Source: Pseudomonadota bacterium (GTDB lineage Bacteria > Pseudomonadota > Alphaproteobacteria > Rickettsiales > UBA3002). From it: a stretch of 64,000 nt of DNA. The DNA is taken from assembly GCA_040384265.1 (NCBI GenBank), contig JAZKJM010000005.1:177166-241165 (forward strand). Reading direction: 5' to 3'. Below are positions 1 to 8,706 of this stretch, in pieces (position 1 is the first letter of the stretch; every line of letters begins with the position of its first letter). The notes beneath the pieces were generated by a model. It saw nothing but the letters and a program-made list of their open reading frames with translations, ran no database searches and was not told the DNA's origin. The translations under genes and the position numbers were made by a program.

Positions 1-566
1 CAGGCCAGCAGCAGCGAACGGTGCTTTTGGTAGGTCAGCGCGAACATCACCCCGCCGATGGCGCACAGCACCGGCGCCACCCAATTGCCAAACACAATAT
101 GGGCAAAGCCAAAGCCAAGGCCGCTGACCGCGACCAGCATCGCCGGCGAAAGCAGCGGCGCAAAGCGCGCAAACAGGTAGCTGCGGAAGATAATCTCCTG
201 CGGCACCACCGAAATCAGTGGGTAGAGCACCATCACCATCGCCCAAAGCTGAGGCCGGGCGCGGACGAACTCGAACATGCTGCCCGGCAGCAGCCACCAG
301 GTGGCCGCGGTCAGCAGGGCTGCCGAGAGCGCAAATCGCAGCAGCACCGGCTTCAGGTTCACCCACCGCACGGCGGATGCGCCCCAGATCACCCGCTCGG
401 AAGCATGGGTGACGGCGCGGATGATCAGGTAGCAGACCAGCGTCATCGCCCACATCACCGGCAGGATGGCGCGCGGCGGCAACAGCAGCCACAGCGCCAG
501 CGGCACGCCGAGGGTGAACAGCGAAAGCTCGCCATAAAGCCAGAATTTCCGATGGATGATACGCAT
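1..566 (-). CDS. CPBP-family intramembrane metalloprotease, partial
   Basis: The minus strand is open from an ATG at 566 to the window edge, giving at least 188 residues with the C-terminus missing. It is very hydrophobic, with about five predicted membrane segments. Residues 123-128 read QEIIFR, matching the EExxxR motif of CPBP (CAAX protease and bacteriocin-processing) proteases with Q for the first E. H156 lies in the following FGFAH segment, as in motif 2. These are membrane proteases of mostly unknown substrate. The frame stays open upstream of 566 and a GTG at 644 could be the true start; no good Shine-Dalgarno decides between them. The family call is firm and the start is not. Confidence 0.75.
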   Translation of the reverse strand, partial: MRIIHRKFWLYGELSLFTLGVPLALWLLLPPRAILPVMWAMTLVCYLIIRAVTHASERVIWGASAVRWVNLKPVLLRFALSAALLTAATWWLLPGSMFEFVRARPQLWAMVMVLYPLISVVPQEIIFRSYLFARFAPLLSPAMLVAVSGLGFGFAHIVFGNWVAPVLCAIGGVMFALTYQKHRSLLLA

Positions 567-734
567 GCGCCGTGCGTAGCAGGCGCCCGCGCGATTGCCA
601 ATGAATTGTATGTAACCCGCCCTCACCCGCCGCGATTCAGTCACCCACAGCCATTCAAGAAAAATATTTGCAACGGCGAAACCTTTATGCCATAGAAACC
701 GCCTGCCGATTATTAGGCAGCTTTAGTATGGTTT

Positions 735-809
735 TCCGCGGTAGCTCAGTGGTAGAGCAATCGACTGTTAATCGATCGGTCGTTGGTTCGAATCCAACCC
801 GTGGAGCCA
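735..809 (+). tRNA. tRNA-Asn (GTT)
   Basis: A 75-nt cloverleaf. The acceptor stem TCCGCGG pairs with CCGTGGA (one G-T pair), the D arm reads AGCTCAGTGGTAGAGC, the anticodon loop is CTGTTAA with anticodon GTT, and the T arm contains GGTTCGAATCC. CCA is encoded at 807-809. Confidence 0.97.
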
Positions 810-879
810 TTTCTTTACAAGAGGCCAATTTCTGGCTTAAAGCAGCACCAGCTCTGCCTTCAAGGAGTTCTAAAACTCT

Positions 880-1395
880 TTATTCCAAGCTTTCTAGCAG
901 TTTTGATAATTGCTTCTTAAAGCTACTGTCAAAGCTGATTTTGTAAACGCTCCCTGATTCCGTGGACATATAGCCCTTAATAAAACGCAATCTCAGCCAG
1001 CGTAAATTTTTTACATCTCGTTCAAACACTCTCTTAAATTCTGAGTGAAATGATGGAACGGTGGTCAGTTTGATTAATTGTGACCGTCCCGGGATAAGCT
1101 CTATAGTTTCATTACGCTCAGGGTTAATAGTGTAAACGGACTTACGAAATGGGATTTTAAACCAAAAACAAAAAGCAGGAATATACGCGGTTTTCAGGCC
1201 AATATTTTTGGTATTCATATTAATCACATCATCGTACTGAGCGCCCCCAACAACCGTGACGTAAACACCGAGCTTTACTTCAAGCTTTTCAGATTCTCGC
1301 CGCGCAAGCCATAAGGTTAACATTACAGTAGCTGCTGTCGCTATTGCGCTTAGTGCTTGAAATGTATTTGCATGATTTTTAAAAAATTCTTCCAT
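880..1395 (-). CDS. Hypothetical single-pass membrane protein, AT-rich
   Basis: 171 residues of unknown function. Residues 13-31 form one hydrophobic segment (ALSAIATAATVMLTLWLAR), so the protein is probably anchored by its N-terminus with a mainly beta-rich soluble domain after it. Its base composition is far more AT-rich than the flanking genes and it lies directly beside tRNA-Asn, a common integration site, so recent acquisition is likely. I found no integrase and no duplicated tRNA 3' end beside it. It is not in an obvious operon. Confidence 0.6.
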   Translation of the reverse strand: MEEFFKNHANTFQALSAIATAATVMLTLWLARRESEKLEVKLGVYVTVVGGAQYDDVINMNTKNIGLKTAYIPAFCFWFKIPFRKSVYTINPERNETIELIPGRSQLIKLTTVPSFHSEFKRVFERDVKNLRWLRLRFIKGYMSTESGSVYKISFDSSFKKQLSKLLESLE

Positions 1396-1499
1396 TACGC
1401 TTGCCCTAATTTATTTATGCTTAAATCGACACATTAGATGAATGGAAAGTTTTCGCAATACGGGACAAGTTCTTATCCGGTCAAGGACGGAGAGCCACT

Positions 1500-1531
1500 A
1501 AAAAAGCCGCCCCATAATGGGCGGCTTTTTT
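1500..1531 (-). terminator. Rho-independent terminator of tsaC
   Basis: A perfect stem of about 13 bp (AAAAAGCCGCCC / GGGCGGCTTTTT) with a 6-nt loop, flanked by A and T runs so it can work in both directions. It begins 16 bases after the tsaC stop codon. Confidence 0.85.
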
Positions 1532-1546
1532 ATTCCCCAACCACCC

Positions 1547-2524
1547 CTATTTCACCGCCGCTGCCCGCTTCAACCTATCGTTGATAGCTTCGCCGATGCC
1601 GTTGGTTGGGATGGGCATGATGGCGATGGCGGTGTGGCTTGCATCATCGAGGGCGCGCAGGTGGGCGAAGAGGTTGGCGGCGGCTTCGAGCAGGTTGCCG
1701 GTGGCGGAGAGGTTGAGGGTTTGGGCGGCGCCGCTGGGCGCGCCCGGGCCGAAGGCGAGCAGCGCTTCACCGGCGCGCAGATCCGTGGCGTTGAGGCGGA
1801 CGGGGATGCTGGGCGCGTAATGGCTTTCGAGCTGGCCGGGGGATTTTAAGGCGGGTTGGCCGGGGGCGGATGGGGGATTTTCGCAATCCGCGGCAAGGCG
1901 CAGGCCTGTTGCTTCCATCATCGCCCGCGTGATGCTGCCGGGGCGCAGGATGAGTGGCCGGGGGCCCGAAACATCGACCACGGTGGATTCGAGGCCGATC
2001 TGGCAGGGGCCGCCATCGATAATGAGGGGGATGGCGTCGCCGAGTTCGTCGCGCACATGCTGGGCGGTGGTGGGGCTTATGCGGCCGGAGCGGTTGGCGC
2101 TGGGGGCCGCGATGCCACCATCGAACGCGGCGATGAGGCGCTGGGCGACCGGGTGCGCGGGCATGCGGATGGCGATGGTGTCGCCGCCGGCGCTGACCAA
2201 TTCGCTGATGGGGGAACCGGCGCGGCGCTTCAGCACCAGCGTCACCGGGCCGGGCCAGAAGGCGCATGCGAGCATGGCGGCGGCATCGTTCCACATAGCG
2301 TAGCGCTCGGCCATCGCTTCATCGCTCACATGAACGATCAGCGGGTTGAATTGCGGGCGGGATTTGACGGCATAAATGCGGGCGACCGCTTCGCCGTTGC
2401 AGGCATCGGCCCCCAACCCATAGACGGTCTCGGTCGGCAAAGCGACCAGCTGGCCCGCGCCCCAAAGGCTTACGGCCTTATCCACATGGGCGTCATCTAT
2501 ATCTGGTGTTGGGGATGGCTGCAT
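1547..2524 (-). CDS. tsaC: L-threonylcarbamoyladenylate synthase (TsaC/Sua5)
   Basis: 325 residues. It makes threonylcarbamoyl-AMP from threonine, bicarbonate and ATP, the first step of t6A37 modification of ANN-decoding tRNAs. The N-terminal YrdC domain (to about residue 210) carries LVALPTETVYGLGADA, KSRPQFNPLIVHV, the WPGPVTLVL segment and APSANRSG. A C-terminal Sua5 domain follows, so this is the long Sua5 type rather than short TsaC. The first in-frame codon is a TTG at 2530, but the ATG at 2524 is the natural start. It diverges from the ParA-like gene and ends at a strong terminator. Confidence 0.95.
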   Translation of the reverse strand: MQPSPTPDIDDAHVDKAVSLWGAGQLVALPTETVYGLGADACNGEAVARIYAVKSRPQFNPLIVHVSDEAMAERYAMWNDAAAMLACAFWPGPVTLVLKRRAGSPISELVSAGGDTIAIRMPAHPVAQRLIAAFDGGIAAPSANRSGRISPTTAQHVRDELGDAIPLIIDGGPCQIGLESTVVDVSGPRPLILRPGSITRAMMEATGLRLAADCENPPSAPGQPALKSPGQLESHYAPSIPVRLNATDLRAGEALLAFGPGAPSGAAQTLNLSATGNLLEAAANLFAHLRALDDASHTAIAIMPIPTNGIGEAINDRLKRAAAVK

Positions 2525-2590
2525 TGACAATATATGGTGGATAAGCTAGGTTAAACCGGCTCGATAAGAATGAAAAACACGAGGTGGCAA

Positions 2591-3250
2591 GTGGTAGCAA
2601 GAATCATCACCATTGCACAGCAAAAAGGCGGCGCTGGCAAAACGACCATGGCGGCCCATTTGGCTGTCGCGTGGGCGGCCAGCGGCAAACGCAAGGTCGC
2701 CATTGTCGATATCGACCCGCAAGGCTCCCTCACCCAATGGTATAAAGTGCGCGCGGCGCGCCTCGGCGAGGAGGATACCAACCTCACCTTCGCCGCCATT
2801 TCCGGCTGGCGCGTGCGCAGCGAGCTGGACCGGCTGAAACACACGCATGACCTGATTGTGATTGATTCCCCGCCGCATACGGATGCTGAGGCCCGCACCG
2901 CGATTCGCGCGGCGGATCTGGTGGTCATCCCCTTGCAGCCAAGCCCGATGGATGTGTGGGCGACCAGCGCCACCATCGCCATTTGCAAGCAGGAGCGCGT
3001 GCCGGTGAAGATGGTGCTGAACCGCGTGCACCCGCAGGCGAAATTGACCGAAGCGCTCAGTGGTGATATGATTGGCCTGACCGCAAACCGCTTTGGCAAC
3101 CGGGTGATTTTCGCCGGAAGCATGATGCATGGGCTGGGCGTCACCGAGGCGCAACCGGGCTGCATGGCGGCCGATGAAGTACGCGCCTTATCGAAAGAAA
3201 TCATGACCTATTTGAACCGGAAAACGGCGGAATCCCGCCAGAGCGCATAG
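2591..3250 (+). CDS. ParA/MinD-superfamily ATPase, orphan
   Basis: 219 residues from a GTG start. The deviant Walker A is QKGGAGKTT, with the signature lysine of ParA/MinD dimers, and DLIVIDSPPHTD is the Walker A' / switch II stretch. No ParB and no parS-like repeats are adjacent, so it may position another cargo rather than the chromosome. An ATG at 2570 is in frame, but the GTG at 2591 has a GAGG Shine-Dalgarno 6 nt upstream and gives the family-typical N-terminus MARIITIAQQKGG. It is followed 9 bp later by ogt, probably co-transcribed. Confidence 0.85.
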   Translation: MVARIITIAQQKGGAGKTTMAAHLAVAWAASGKRKVAIVDIDPQGSLTQWYKVRAARLGEEDTNLTFAAISGWRVRSELDRLKHTHDLIVIDSPPHTDAEARTAIRAADLVVIPLQPSPMDVWATSATIAICKQERVPVKMVLNRVHPQAKLTEALSGDMIGLTANRFGNRVIFAGSMMHGLGVTEAQPGCMAADEVRALSKEIMTYLNRKTAESRQSA

Positions 3251-3259
3251 GAGAGAGCC

Positions 3260-3778
3260 ATGACTGAGCCCCTGTATTACACCACCCACCGTGCGGCCAT
3301 TGGCGAGCTGCTCATCGTCGGCACCGCACGCGGCGTGCGTTACCTGACCCTGCTGGCGGATGGCGCGGATGTGGCCGCCCACCTCACCAAAAAATTCGGC
3401 AACGGCGTCACCCGGCTGGATGGGTTTTTCGCCACCGCCACCACGGCGATTGACCGCTACCTGACCGAAGGTTCGCGCCTGCGCCTGCCGTTCGACCTGG
3501 ATGGCGGCACACCGCTGCAGCGCATGGTCTGGCTCGAAATTGCGCGGATCCCGTATGGCGAGACGATCAGCTACACCACCCTTGCCGAGCGGGTCGGCTT
3601 CCCGCGCGCCGTGCGGGCAGTCGCATCCGCTTGTGGCGCGAACCCGGTGCCGCTGCTCATCCCCTGCCACCGCGTGCTGGCGAAGGATGGCACCCTCGGC
3701 GGCTTCAGCCTCGGCGGGCTGGAGACGAAGGAATACCTGCTCCTGCTGGAATCGCAAAAAGCGGCGGTGGCGGCGTAG
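3260..3778 (+). CDS. ogt: Methylated-DNA-protein-cysteine methyltransferase
   Basis: 172 residues. It repairs O6-alkylguanine by suicidal transfer of the alkyl group to its own cysteine. The active-site motif PCHRVL is at about residues 134-139, preceded by the helix-turn-helix segment PRAVRAVASACGANP with the arginine finger and GETISY. Length fits the Ogt class without an Ada regulatory domain. TAGGAGAG upstream of the ATG is a good Shine-Dalgarno overlapping the stop of the ParA-like gene. It converges on bolA with only 6 bp between. Confidence 0.95.
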   Translation: MTEPLYYTTHRAAIGELLIVGTARGVRYLTLLADGADVAAHLTKKFGNGVTRLDGFFATATTAIDRYLTEGSRLRLPFDLDGGTPLQRMVWLEIARIPYGETISYTTLAERVGFPRAVRAVASACGANPVPLLIPCHRVLAKDGTLGGFSLGGLETKEYLLLLESQKAAVAA

Positions 3779-3784
3779 CTCTCT

Positions 3785-4051
3785 TTATTTCGGCACGTCC
3801 GTATGGAGTGCGAGGGCGTGTAGGCCTTCGTCGAACAGCGGCTGCAGCCGTGCGTAGACCTCGCGGTGGCGGGCGACGGGGCTTTTGCCCACAAACGCCG
3901 CGCTGGTGATGCGCACCGTGAAATGCGAATTCCCCCCTGCCCGCGCGCCTGCATGACCGGCATGTTTTGCAGAGTCATCCGTCACCTCGAGCGCGGTCGG
4001 CGCGAAGGCCTCGTGGAGCAGCTGCTCGATCCGTTTTTTCATGGCCGGCAT
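3785..4051 (-). CDS. bolA: BolA-family protein
   Basis: 88 residues of the BolA/IbaG family, which partners monothiol glutaredoxins and Fe-S clusters and influences morphology and stress responses. Recognisable features are the RIEQLLHEAF helix, the conserved HAGHAG stretch, SHFTVRITSAAF, RHREVYARL and the C-terminal HALALHT. The ATG at 4051 has AGGA just upstream; an ATG at 4042 and one at 4084 are also in frame. It diverges from the J-domain gene, an arrangement common in alphaproteobacteria. Confidence 0.93.
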   Translation of the reverse strand: MPAMKKRIEQLLHEAFAPTALEVTDDSAKHAGHAGARAGGNSHFTVRITSAAFVGKSPVARHREVYARLQPLFDEGLHALALHTDVPK

Positions 4052-4105
4052 AATTCCTACGCGAAGGGTTGAAAGCCGCGCCAACTTACGCGATAGTGCG
4101 CGCCG

Positions 4106-4654
4106 ATGGCAAAGCGAAAAAAATCCGAATCAGTCGAATCCTCCGGTCAGCGCTGCGCGTGGGCGGATTGCCTGAACGAGGGCAACTTCCGCGCGCCACG
4201 CTCACGCGAGGCGCTGCGCGAATTTCAGTGGTTCTGTGAGGAGCATATCAAGGAGTTCAACAAGAAGTGGAATTACTTCGAGGGCATGAACGAATCCGAG
4301 ATTTATGCGTTCCAGCGCGACGCCACCACCGGCCACCGCCCCACCTGGCGCATGGACCAGCTGAATGAAAACGCCAGCGCCAAGCTGGAGGAAGCCTTTG
4401 GCCGCATGTTTGGCGATGGGCAGGCACCCGCCTTCAAGGCTAACACCAAGCCCATCGGCGCGCGCGAGAAAGATGCGCTCGCGGTGCTTGACCTCGAACA
4501 CCCGAGTGATAAAGCAAAAATCAAATCGCAGTACCGTGAGCTGGTGAAGAAATATCACCCCGACGTGAACCGCGGGAATAAGCATGCTGAGGAAACCTTC
4601 AAGAAAATCACCCGCGCTTACCATCATTTGTTGGCGCATTATCTGGAGAAATAG
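4106..4654 (+). CDS. J-domain co-chaperone (DnaJ-like)
   Basis: 182 residues. The C-terminal 60 residues are a J domain with the diagnostic YHPDVN (HPD) loop at about 149-154, so the protein should stimulate an Hsp70. The N-terminal part holds several cysteines (RCAWADC, FCEEH) that could bind metal and lacks the Gly/Phe and zinc-finger regions of true DnaJ. The J domain at the C-terminus next to cobS-cobT is a recurring alphaproteobacterial arrangement, suggesting a role with the CobST AAA+ complex; that is inference. The next gene starts 2 bp later. Confidence 0.9.
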   Translation: MAKRKKSESVESSGQRCAWADCLNEGNFRAPRSREALREFQWFCEEHIKEFNKKWNYFEGMNESEIYAFQRDATTGHRPTWRMDQLNENASAKLEEAFGRMFGDGQAPAFKANTKPIGAREKDALAVLDLEHPSDKAKIKSQYRELVKKYHPDVNRGNKHAEETFKKITRAYHHLLAHYLEK

Positions 4655-4656
4655 CC

Positions 4657-5190
4657 ATGTCGTCGATTGCCCGCCTCTTGCTGCCGCTGACCGCCCTGCT
4701 GGTGCTGTGCGCCTGCATTCTCGTCGAGGATTATGACAGCGTGTGGGAGAAGGCAAAGCCGGATTCCTGCGTCACCAAAATCGCTGAATCGCTCTATTAC
4801 AGCGAATACCGCCGCGACCCTCAGGGCAAGGATATGAGCAAGCTGGCGCGCGTCTGGACGGTGGATGGGTATAACTTCCTGCTTCTCAAACAGGATGAAG
4901 CTGATGCGGGCGGGCGGATGTATCGCTTTGGTGTGGTGCAAGGCATTTTCCAGCGCTACCGCCTGGTGCCGACGATGCGCGCGACGTTTGAGAAAGAGTA
5001 TCCCAACGCCCCGGTTAGCCTGAAGCATGACACGGTGCAACTGGCGAAGCTGGACGCACCGACCATCAAGCTGCTCAGCGAAATTTCCGCCAAATCTGAA
5101 TACTGGGAAATCGATGACCAGACCCTCTATAACACCATGCGCAACCCTGCCTGCCGGTTTGAAGACCGCGATTTGAAAGCGAAAGAATAA
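4657..5190 (+). CDS. Putative lipoprotein, unknown function
   Basis: 177 residues. The N-terminus has a basic residue, a hydrophobic stretch [11 protein letters not shown] and a lipobox LCAC, so it is probably a lipidated periplasmic protein with the modified cysteine near residue 20. I do not recognise the rest (mixed alpha/beta, two further cysteines). It sits 2 bp after the J-domain gene and 2 bp before cobS, so it is co-transcribed with them. Confidence 0.75.
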   Translation: MSSIARLLLPLTALLVLCACILVEDYDSVWEKAKPDSCVTKIAESLYYSEYRRDPQGKDMSKLARVWTVDGYNFLLLKQDEADAGGRMYRFGVVQGIFQRYRLVPTMRATFEKEYPNAPVSLKHDTVQLAKLDAPTIKLLSEISAKSEYWEIDDQTLYNTMRNPACRFEDRDLKAKE

Positions 5191-5192
5191 TC

Positions 5193-6167
5193 ATGAAAGA
5201 CAAAGACACCGCCGACAATTTCGACGCCGCGCCCACCAAAAAATTCTCCTCGGAGAAGTTGTTTGGTGTTGCCAGTGATATGAAACTGCACGGCTTTGCC
5301 CACCCTCACTCGTTGGTGCCGGCGATTGACCCAAGCTACCAGTTCGACCGCGCGACGACGCTGGCTATCCTCGCCGGGTTTGAGCATAACCGGCGGGTGC
5401 TGGTGCAGGGCTATCACGGCACCGGCAAATCGACCCATATCGAGCAGGTGGCGGCGCGCCTCAACTGGCCGTGCATCCGCATCAACATGGATTCGCATAT
5501 CAGCCGCACCGACCTGATCGGCCGCGATGCAATTATTGTCAAAGACGGCAAGCAGATCACGGCGTTTCAGGAAGGCATCATCCCCTGGGCGCTGCGCCGC
5601 CCGATCGCGCTGGTGTTCGATGAATACGATGCGGGCCGCCCGGATGTGATGTTTGTGATCCAGCGCATTCTGGAGGCGCAAGGCAAGCTGACGCTGCTCG
5701 ACCAGAACACCGTCATCACGCCGCACCCGTATTTCCGCATTTTCGCGACCAGCAACACGATTGGTCTGGGCGATGCGACCGGGCTCTATCATGGCACCCA
5801 GCCGATCAACCAGGGGCAGATGGATCGCTGGAACATCGTGACCACGCTCAATTATTTGCCAAGCGACATGGAAGAAAAAATCGTCACCGAGAAGCTGCCG
5901 GACATGCAATCGGCCAAGAACCGCAAGCTGGTGGCGACCATGGTGGCGATGGCGAACCTGACCCGTCAGGGCTTTATGAACGGCGATATTTCGACCGTCA
6001 TGAGCCCGCGCACCGTGATTAGCTGGGCAGAAAATGTCAGCATCTTCCACGATGTGGACATGGCCTTCCGCCTCTCCTTCCTCAATAAATGCGACGAAAT
6101 GGAACGCGGGACGATTGCCGAATACTACCAGCGTTGCTTCGATGTGGACTTGCTGGCGGCGGCGTGA
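5193..6167 (+). CDS. cobS: CobS, AAA+ subunit of cobaltochelatase-type complex
   Basis: 324 residues. AAA+ ATPase of the MoxR/CobS family with Walker [10 protein letters not shown], Walker [10 protein letters not shown] and sensor FATSNT. With CobT it powers metal insertion by CobN in aerobic cobalamin synthesis. No cobN or other cob gene is in the window, and CobST pairs also occur in alphaproteobacteria without the B12 pathway, so the substrate here is open. Its stop overlaps the cobT GTG start by 4 bp (GTGA). Confidence 0.95.
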   Translation: MKDKDTADNFDAAPTKKFSSEKLFGVASDMKLHGFAHPHSLVPAIDPSYQFDRATTLAILAGFEHNRRVLVQGYHGTGKSTHIEQVAARLNWPCIRINMDSHISRTDLIGRDAIIVKDGKQITAFQEGIIPWALRRPIALVFDEYDAGRPDVMFVIQRILEAQGKLTLLDQNTVITPHPYFRIFATSNTIGLGDATGLYHGTQPINQGQMDRWNIVTTLNYLPSDMEEKIVTEKLPDMQSAKNRKLVATMVAMANLTRQGFMNGDISTVMSPRTVISWAENVSIFHDVDMAFRLSFLNKCDEMERGTIAEYYQRCFDVDLLAAA

Positions 6168-8056
6168 AACACCGCGATCCCGCACCGATAGAAATTGAAA
6201 ACGCCTTCCTGCGCCATCAGGCGGAGGTCGCGCAGGCGATTTCGGGGCGCACGGAGCTGAGTGTGAACATCGGCCTCAACCGCATTGTCGATGAGCCCCT
6301 GGCGCAGCGCGACGCGATCCTGATTGCCAAATCATTCGATGATGATACCGCAGCCGCCACCCGCCATATGCGTGGTCAGGTGGATCTGGCCGCCCTCGCC
6401 TTGCGCCACCACAATGCCACCACCCACCACCAGCACCGGCCGATGGATGCGAAAGCCGCCGCCATGTTCGATGCGCTGGAACAGGTGCGGCTCGAAGCCA
6501 TCGGCAGCACGGCGTTTGCGGGCATGAAAGCCAACCTCGAACAACGCCACCAAACCGCGTTCACGATGAAGGGCTACGATCTCGCGCGCGAAAAATCGGA
6601 ACTGGCGATGCCCGATGTGGTTGCCATGATCGCGCGGCAGGCCATCACCGGCGAACCGCCGCCGCCCGCCATCGCCCGGCTGGTTTCGATGTGGCGGCCA
6701 TGGGTGGATGAAGCCGCCCTCACCCACCTTGGCAAGCTTGGCCCGGCGGTTGGCCAGCAGGAGGCCTTCTCGCGCATTGTGCAGGATATTTTATACGAGC
6801 TGAAACTCATCACCCACCGGCCGACGGATGAAGCGGGCGACGACAATGGCGATGCCGACAGCGCCGATATGACCGGCCACCGCAAGGACGATGCGGGCGA
6901 CGAGGACATGCAGGATCAGGCGGCGCAATCGCTGCAATCCAGCGGCGAAGCGAGCGACAGCGAAGACGGCGAGCGGCAGGAAGTGAAAGCCCCGGCGGAT
7001 GTCGATGGCGATAGCGAGCCGGACGAAAAAGTGAAAGAAAAATCGCCGCGCGCCGCACCCAACCGGGCGGATTTCATGCTCGCCGAAACCATCCCCTACC
7101 ACGCCTTCACCACCGCGTATGACGAAATCATCGCCGCCGACGAGCTGGCCCCGGCGGAGGAACTCACCCGCCTGTTCGAAACGCTGATGCAGAAGGTGAA
7201 GCAATACCACACCGTCACCAGCCGCTTGGCGACGCGGTTGCAACGGCTGCTGCTCGCCCAGCAAACGCGGCAATGGATGTATGAGTTGGAGGACGGCATC
7301 ATCGACAATGCGCGGCTCGCCAGCATTGTCGCGCGGCCGGAAACGACGACGATTTATAAAATCGAAAACGACACGGATTTCCGCGACACGGTGGTGACGC
7401 TGCTGATCGATAATTCCGGCTCGATGCGCGGGCGGCCCATCACCATCGCCGCGCTTTCGGCCGATATTCTGGCGCGCACGCTGGAGCGCTGCGGCGTTAA
7501 GGTCGAAATTCTCGGCTTCACCACGCGCGACTGGAAGGGCGGCTTCGCCCGCCGCGCCTGGCTGGAAGCGGGCCGCCCGGTGGACCCGGGCCGATTGAAC
7601 GATTTGCGCCACATCATCTATAAATCCGCCGATCAGCGGCTCAACCGCTCGCGCCGCAACCTTGGCCTGATGCTCAAGGATGGCATCCTGAAAGAAAATA
7701 TCGACGGCGAATCCGTGCTGTGGGCCTATCAGCGCCTGCGCGCGCGCCGCGAGCAACGCAAAATCCTGATGGTGATTTCCGATGGCGCACCGGTCGATGA
7801 CTCGACCTTATCCGCCAATTCCGGCGGCTATCTCGACCGCCACTTGCGCGATGTCATACACATGATTGAGCGCAGCGGCGATGTGGAGCTGCTCGCCATC
7901 GGCATCGGCCACGATGTCACCCGCTATTACAGCCGCGCCGTCACCCTGCATGATGTGGAGCAGCTGGGCGACACCATGCTACAACAAATCACCAGCCTCT
8001 TCAGCCGCGAGGAAATCCGCCACACCCGCAAAGCCGAACGGCGGCGGGCGGCGTAA
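6164..8056 (+). CDS. cobT: CobT, VWA subunit of cobaltochelatase-type complex
   Basis: 630 residues from the GTG at 6164, which overlaps the cobS stop and indicates translational coupling; in-frame starts upstream lie inside cobS. The N-terminal CobT domain is followed by a highly acidic linker at about residues 220-300, then a C-terminal von Willebrand A domain with the MIDAS motif LIDNSGSM and the conserved [11 protein letters not shown]. CobT recruits the CobS hexamer to the chelatase. The unit ends at a shared terminator with rpmB. Confidence 0.95.
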   Translation: MKHRDPAPIEIENAFLRHQAEVAQAISGRTELSVNIGLNRIVDEPLAQRDAILIAKSFDDDTAAATRHMRGQVDLAALALRHHNATTHHQHRPMDAKAAAMFDALEQVRLEAIGSTAFAGMKANLEQRHQTAFTMKGYDLAREKSELAMPDVVAMIARQAITGEPPPPAIARLVSMWRPWVDEAALTHLGKLGPAVGQQEAFSRIVQDILYELKLITHRPTDEAGDDNGDADSADMTGHRKDDAGDEDMQDQAAQSLQSSGEASDSEDGERQEVKAPADVDGDSEPDEKVKEKSPRAAPNRADFMLAETIPYHAFTTAYDEIIAADELAPAEELTRLFETLMQKVKQYHTVTSRLATRLQRLLLAQQTRQWMYELEDGIIDNARLASIVARPETTTIYKIENDTDFRDTVVTLLIDNSGSMRGRPITIAALSADILARTLERCGVKVEILGFTTRDWKGGFARRAWLEAGRPVDPGRLNDLRHIIYKSADQRLNRSRRNLGLMLKDGILKENIDGESVLWAYQRLRARREQRKILMVISDGAPVDDSTLSANSGGYLDRHLRDVIHMIERSGDVELLAIGIGHDVTRYYSRAVTLHDVEQLGDTMLQQITSLFSREEIRHTRKAERRRAA

Positions 8057-8080
8057 CCTTACGCTCCGCAATCAGCAATA

Positions 8081-8110
8081 AAAAAGGCGCCCATTGCTGA
8101 GCGCCTTTTT
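8081..8110. terminator. Bidirectional terminator between cobT and rpmB
   Basis: AAAAAGGCGC and GCGCCTTTTT form a 10-bp stem with a 10-nt loop. The A and T runs let it end both the plus-strand cobT transcript and the minus-strand rpmB transcript. Confidence 0.85.
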
Positions 8111-8132
8111 CGTATGCTTACTTAGTCGCGAA

Positions 8133-8444
8133 CTACGCGGCGGTGGTTGCTTTAGCGGCAATCGCTTCGCGGGCTTTCATGACTTTGCGTTTCAGGTTGC
8201 GGGCTTCTTCCGACAGCGATTTGCTGTGGGTGGTCATCAGGAAGTTATCGAGGCCACCGTTGTGGTCGATCGTGCGCAGGGTGCTGGCGGTGATGCGCAT
8301 GCGGATGGTTTGGCCCAGCGCGTCCGATTGCAGGCTCACTTGCTGCATGTTTGGCAGGAAGCGGCGCTTCGCCTTACGGTTCGAGTGCGACACGGTGTTG
8401 CCCGAGAGGCCACCTTTTTCTGTAATTGCGCAACGTCTTGCCAT
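8133..8444 (-). CDS. rpmB: 50S ribosomal protein L28
   Basis: 103 residues, the longer alphaproteobacterial form. The N-terminus MARRCAITEKGGLSGNTVSHSN and the following KAKRRFLPN are diagnostic of L28. It is monocistronic, with about 260 bp upstream before the next plus-strand start, and ends at the bidirectional terminator. Confidence 0.97.
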   Translation of the reverse strand: MARRCAITEKGGLSGNTVSHSNRKAKRRFLPNMQQVSLQSDALGQTIRMRITASTLRTIDHNGGLDNFLMTTHSKSLSEEARNLKRKVMKAREAIAAKATTAA

Positions 8445-8612
8445 CGCTAAATCCTGCTTTCTGACTTTTCTTAGTAGTGTGAATCATGTTCGCGGCAGCA
8501 TCGCAGCACACCAGCGGAGTGTGGCCAATACAGGGTTAGGCGCGCCGAGTCAAGCATCTCCTTAAGAATAATGCGAAAATAGATAGCACGGCAGTTTTAT
8601 GTAAATATGCAA

Positions 8613-8631
8613 TTGTCATCAAACCGTCACA
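8613..8631 (+). promoter_or_regulatory. Pho-box-like operator A
   Basis: TTGTCATCAAACCGTCACA: two TGTCA-like half-sites 11 bp apart, close to the PhoB-binding consensus. The in-frame ATG at 8635 is immediately after it, which argues that translation really starts at the ATG at 8707. Related sites are at 16586 and 61210. Confidence 0.55.
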
Positions 8632-8706
8632 CAGATGGCTCAATCGCGTGGTATTATAAGGAATCGGAATATTTCACAGTCATTTAACGTAATAACGTCA
8701 GGCACG

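Noticed and set aside
1485-1500. Sequence resembling the tRNA-Asn 3' end as a possible att site
   Set aside because: GGAGAGCCAC only partly matches the tRNA end GTGGAGCCA and the match does not extend.
2475-2545. TTATCCACA and a near inverse near the ParA-like gene as parS or origin
   Set aside because: One copy is inside tsaC and the other is imperfect; no parS palindrome seen.
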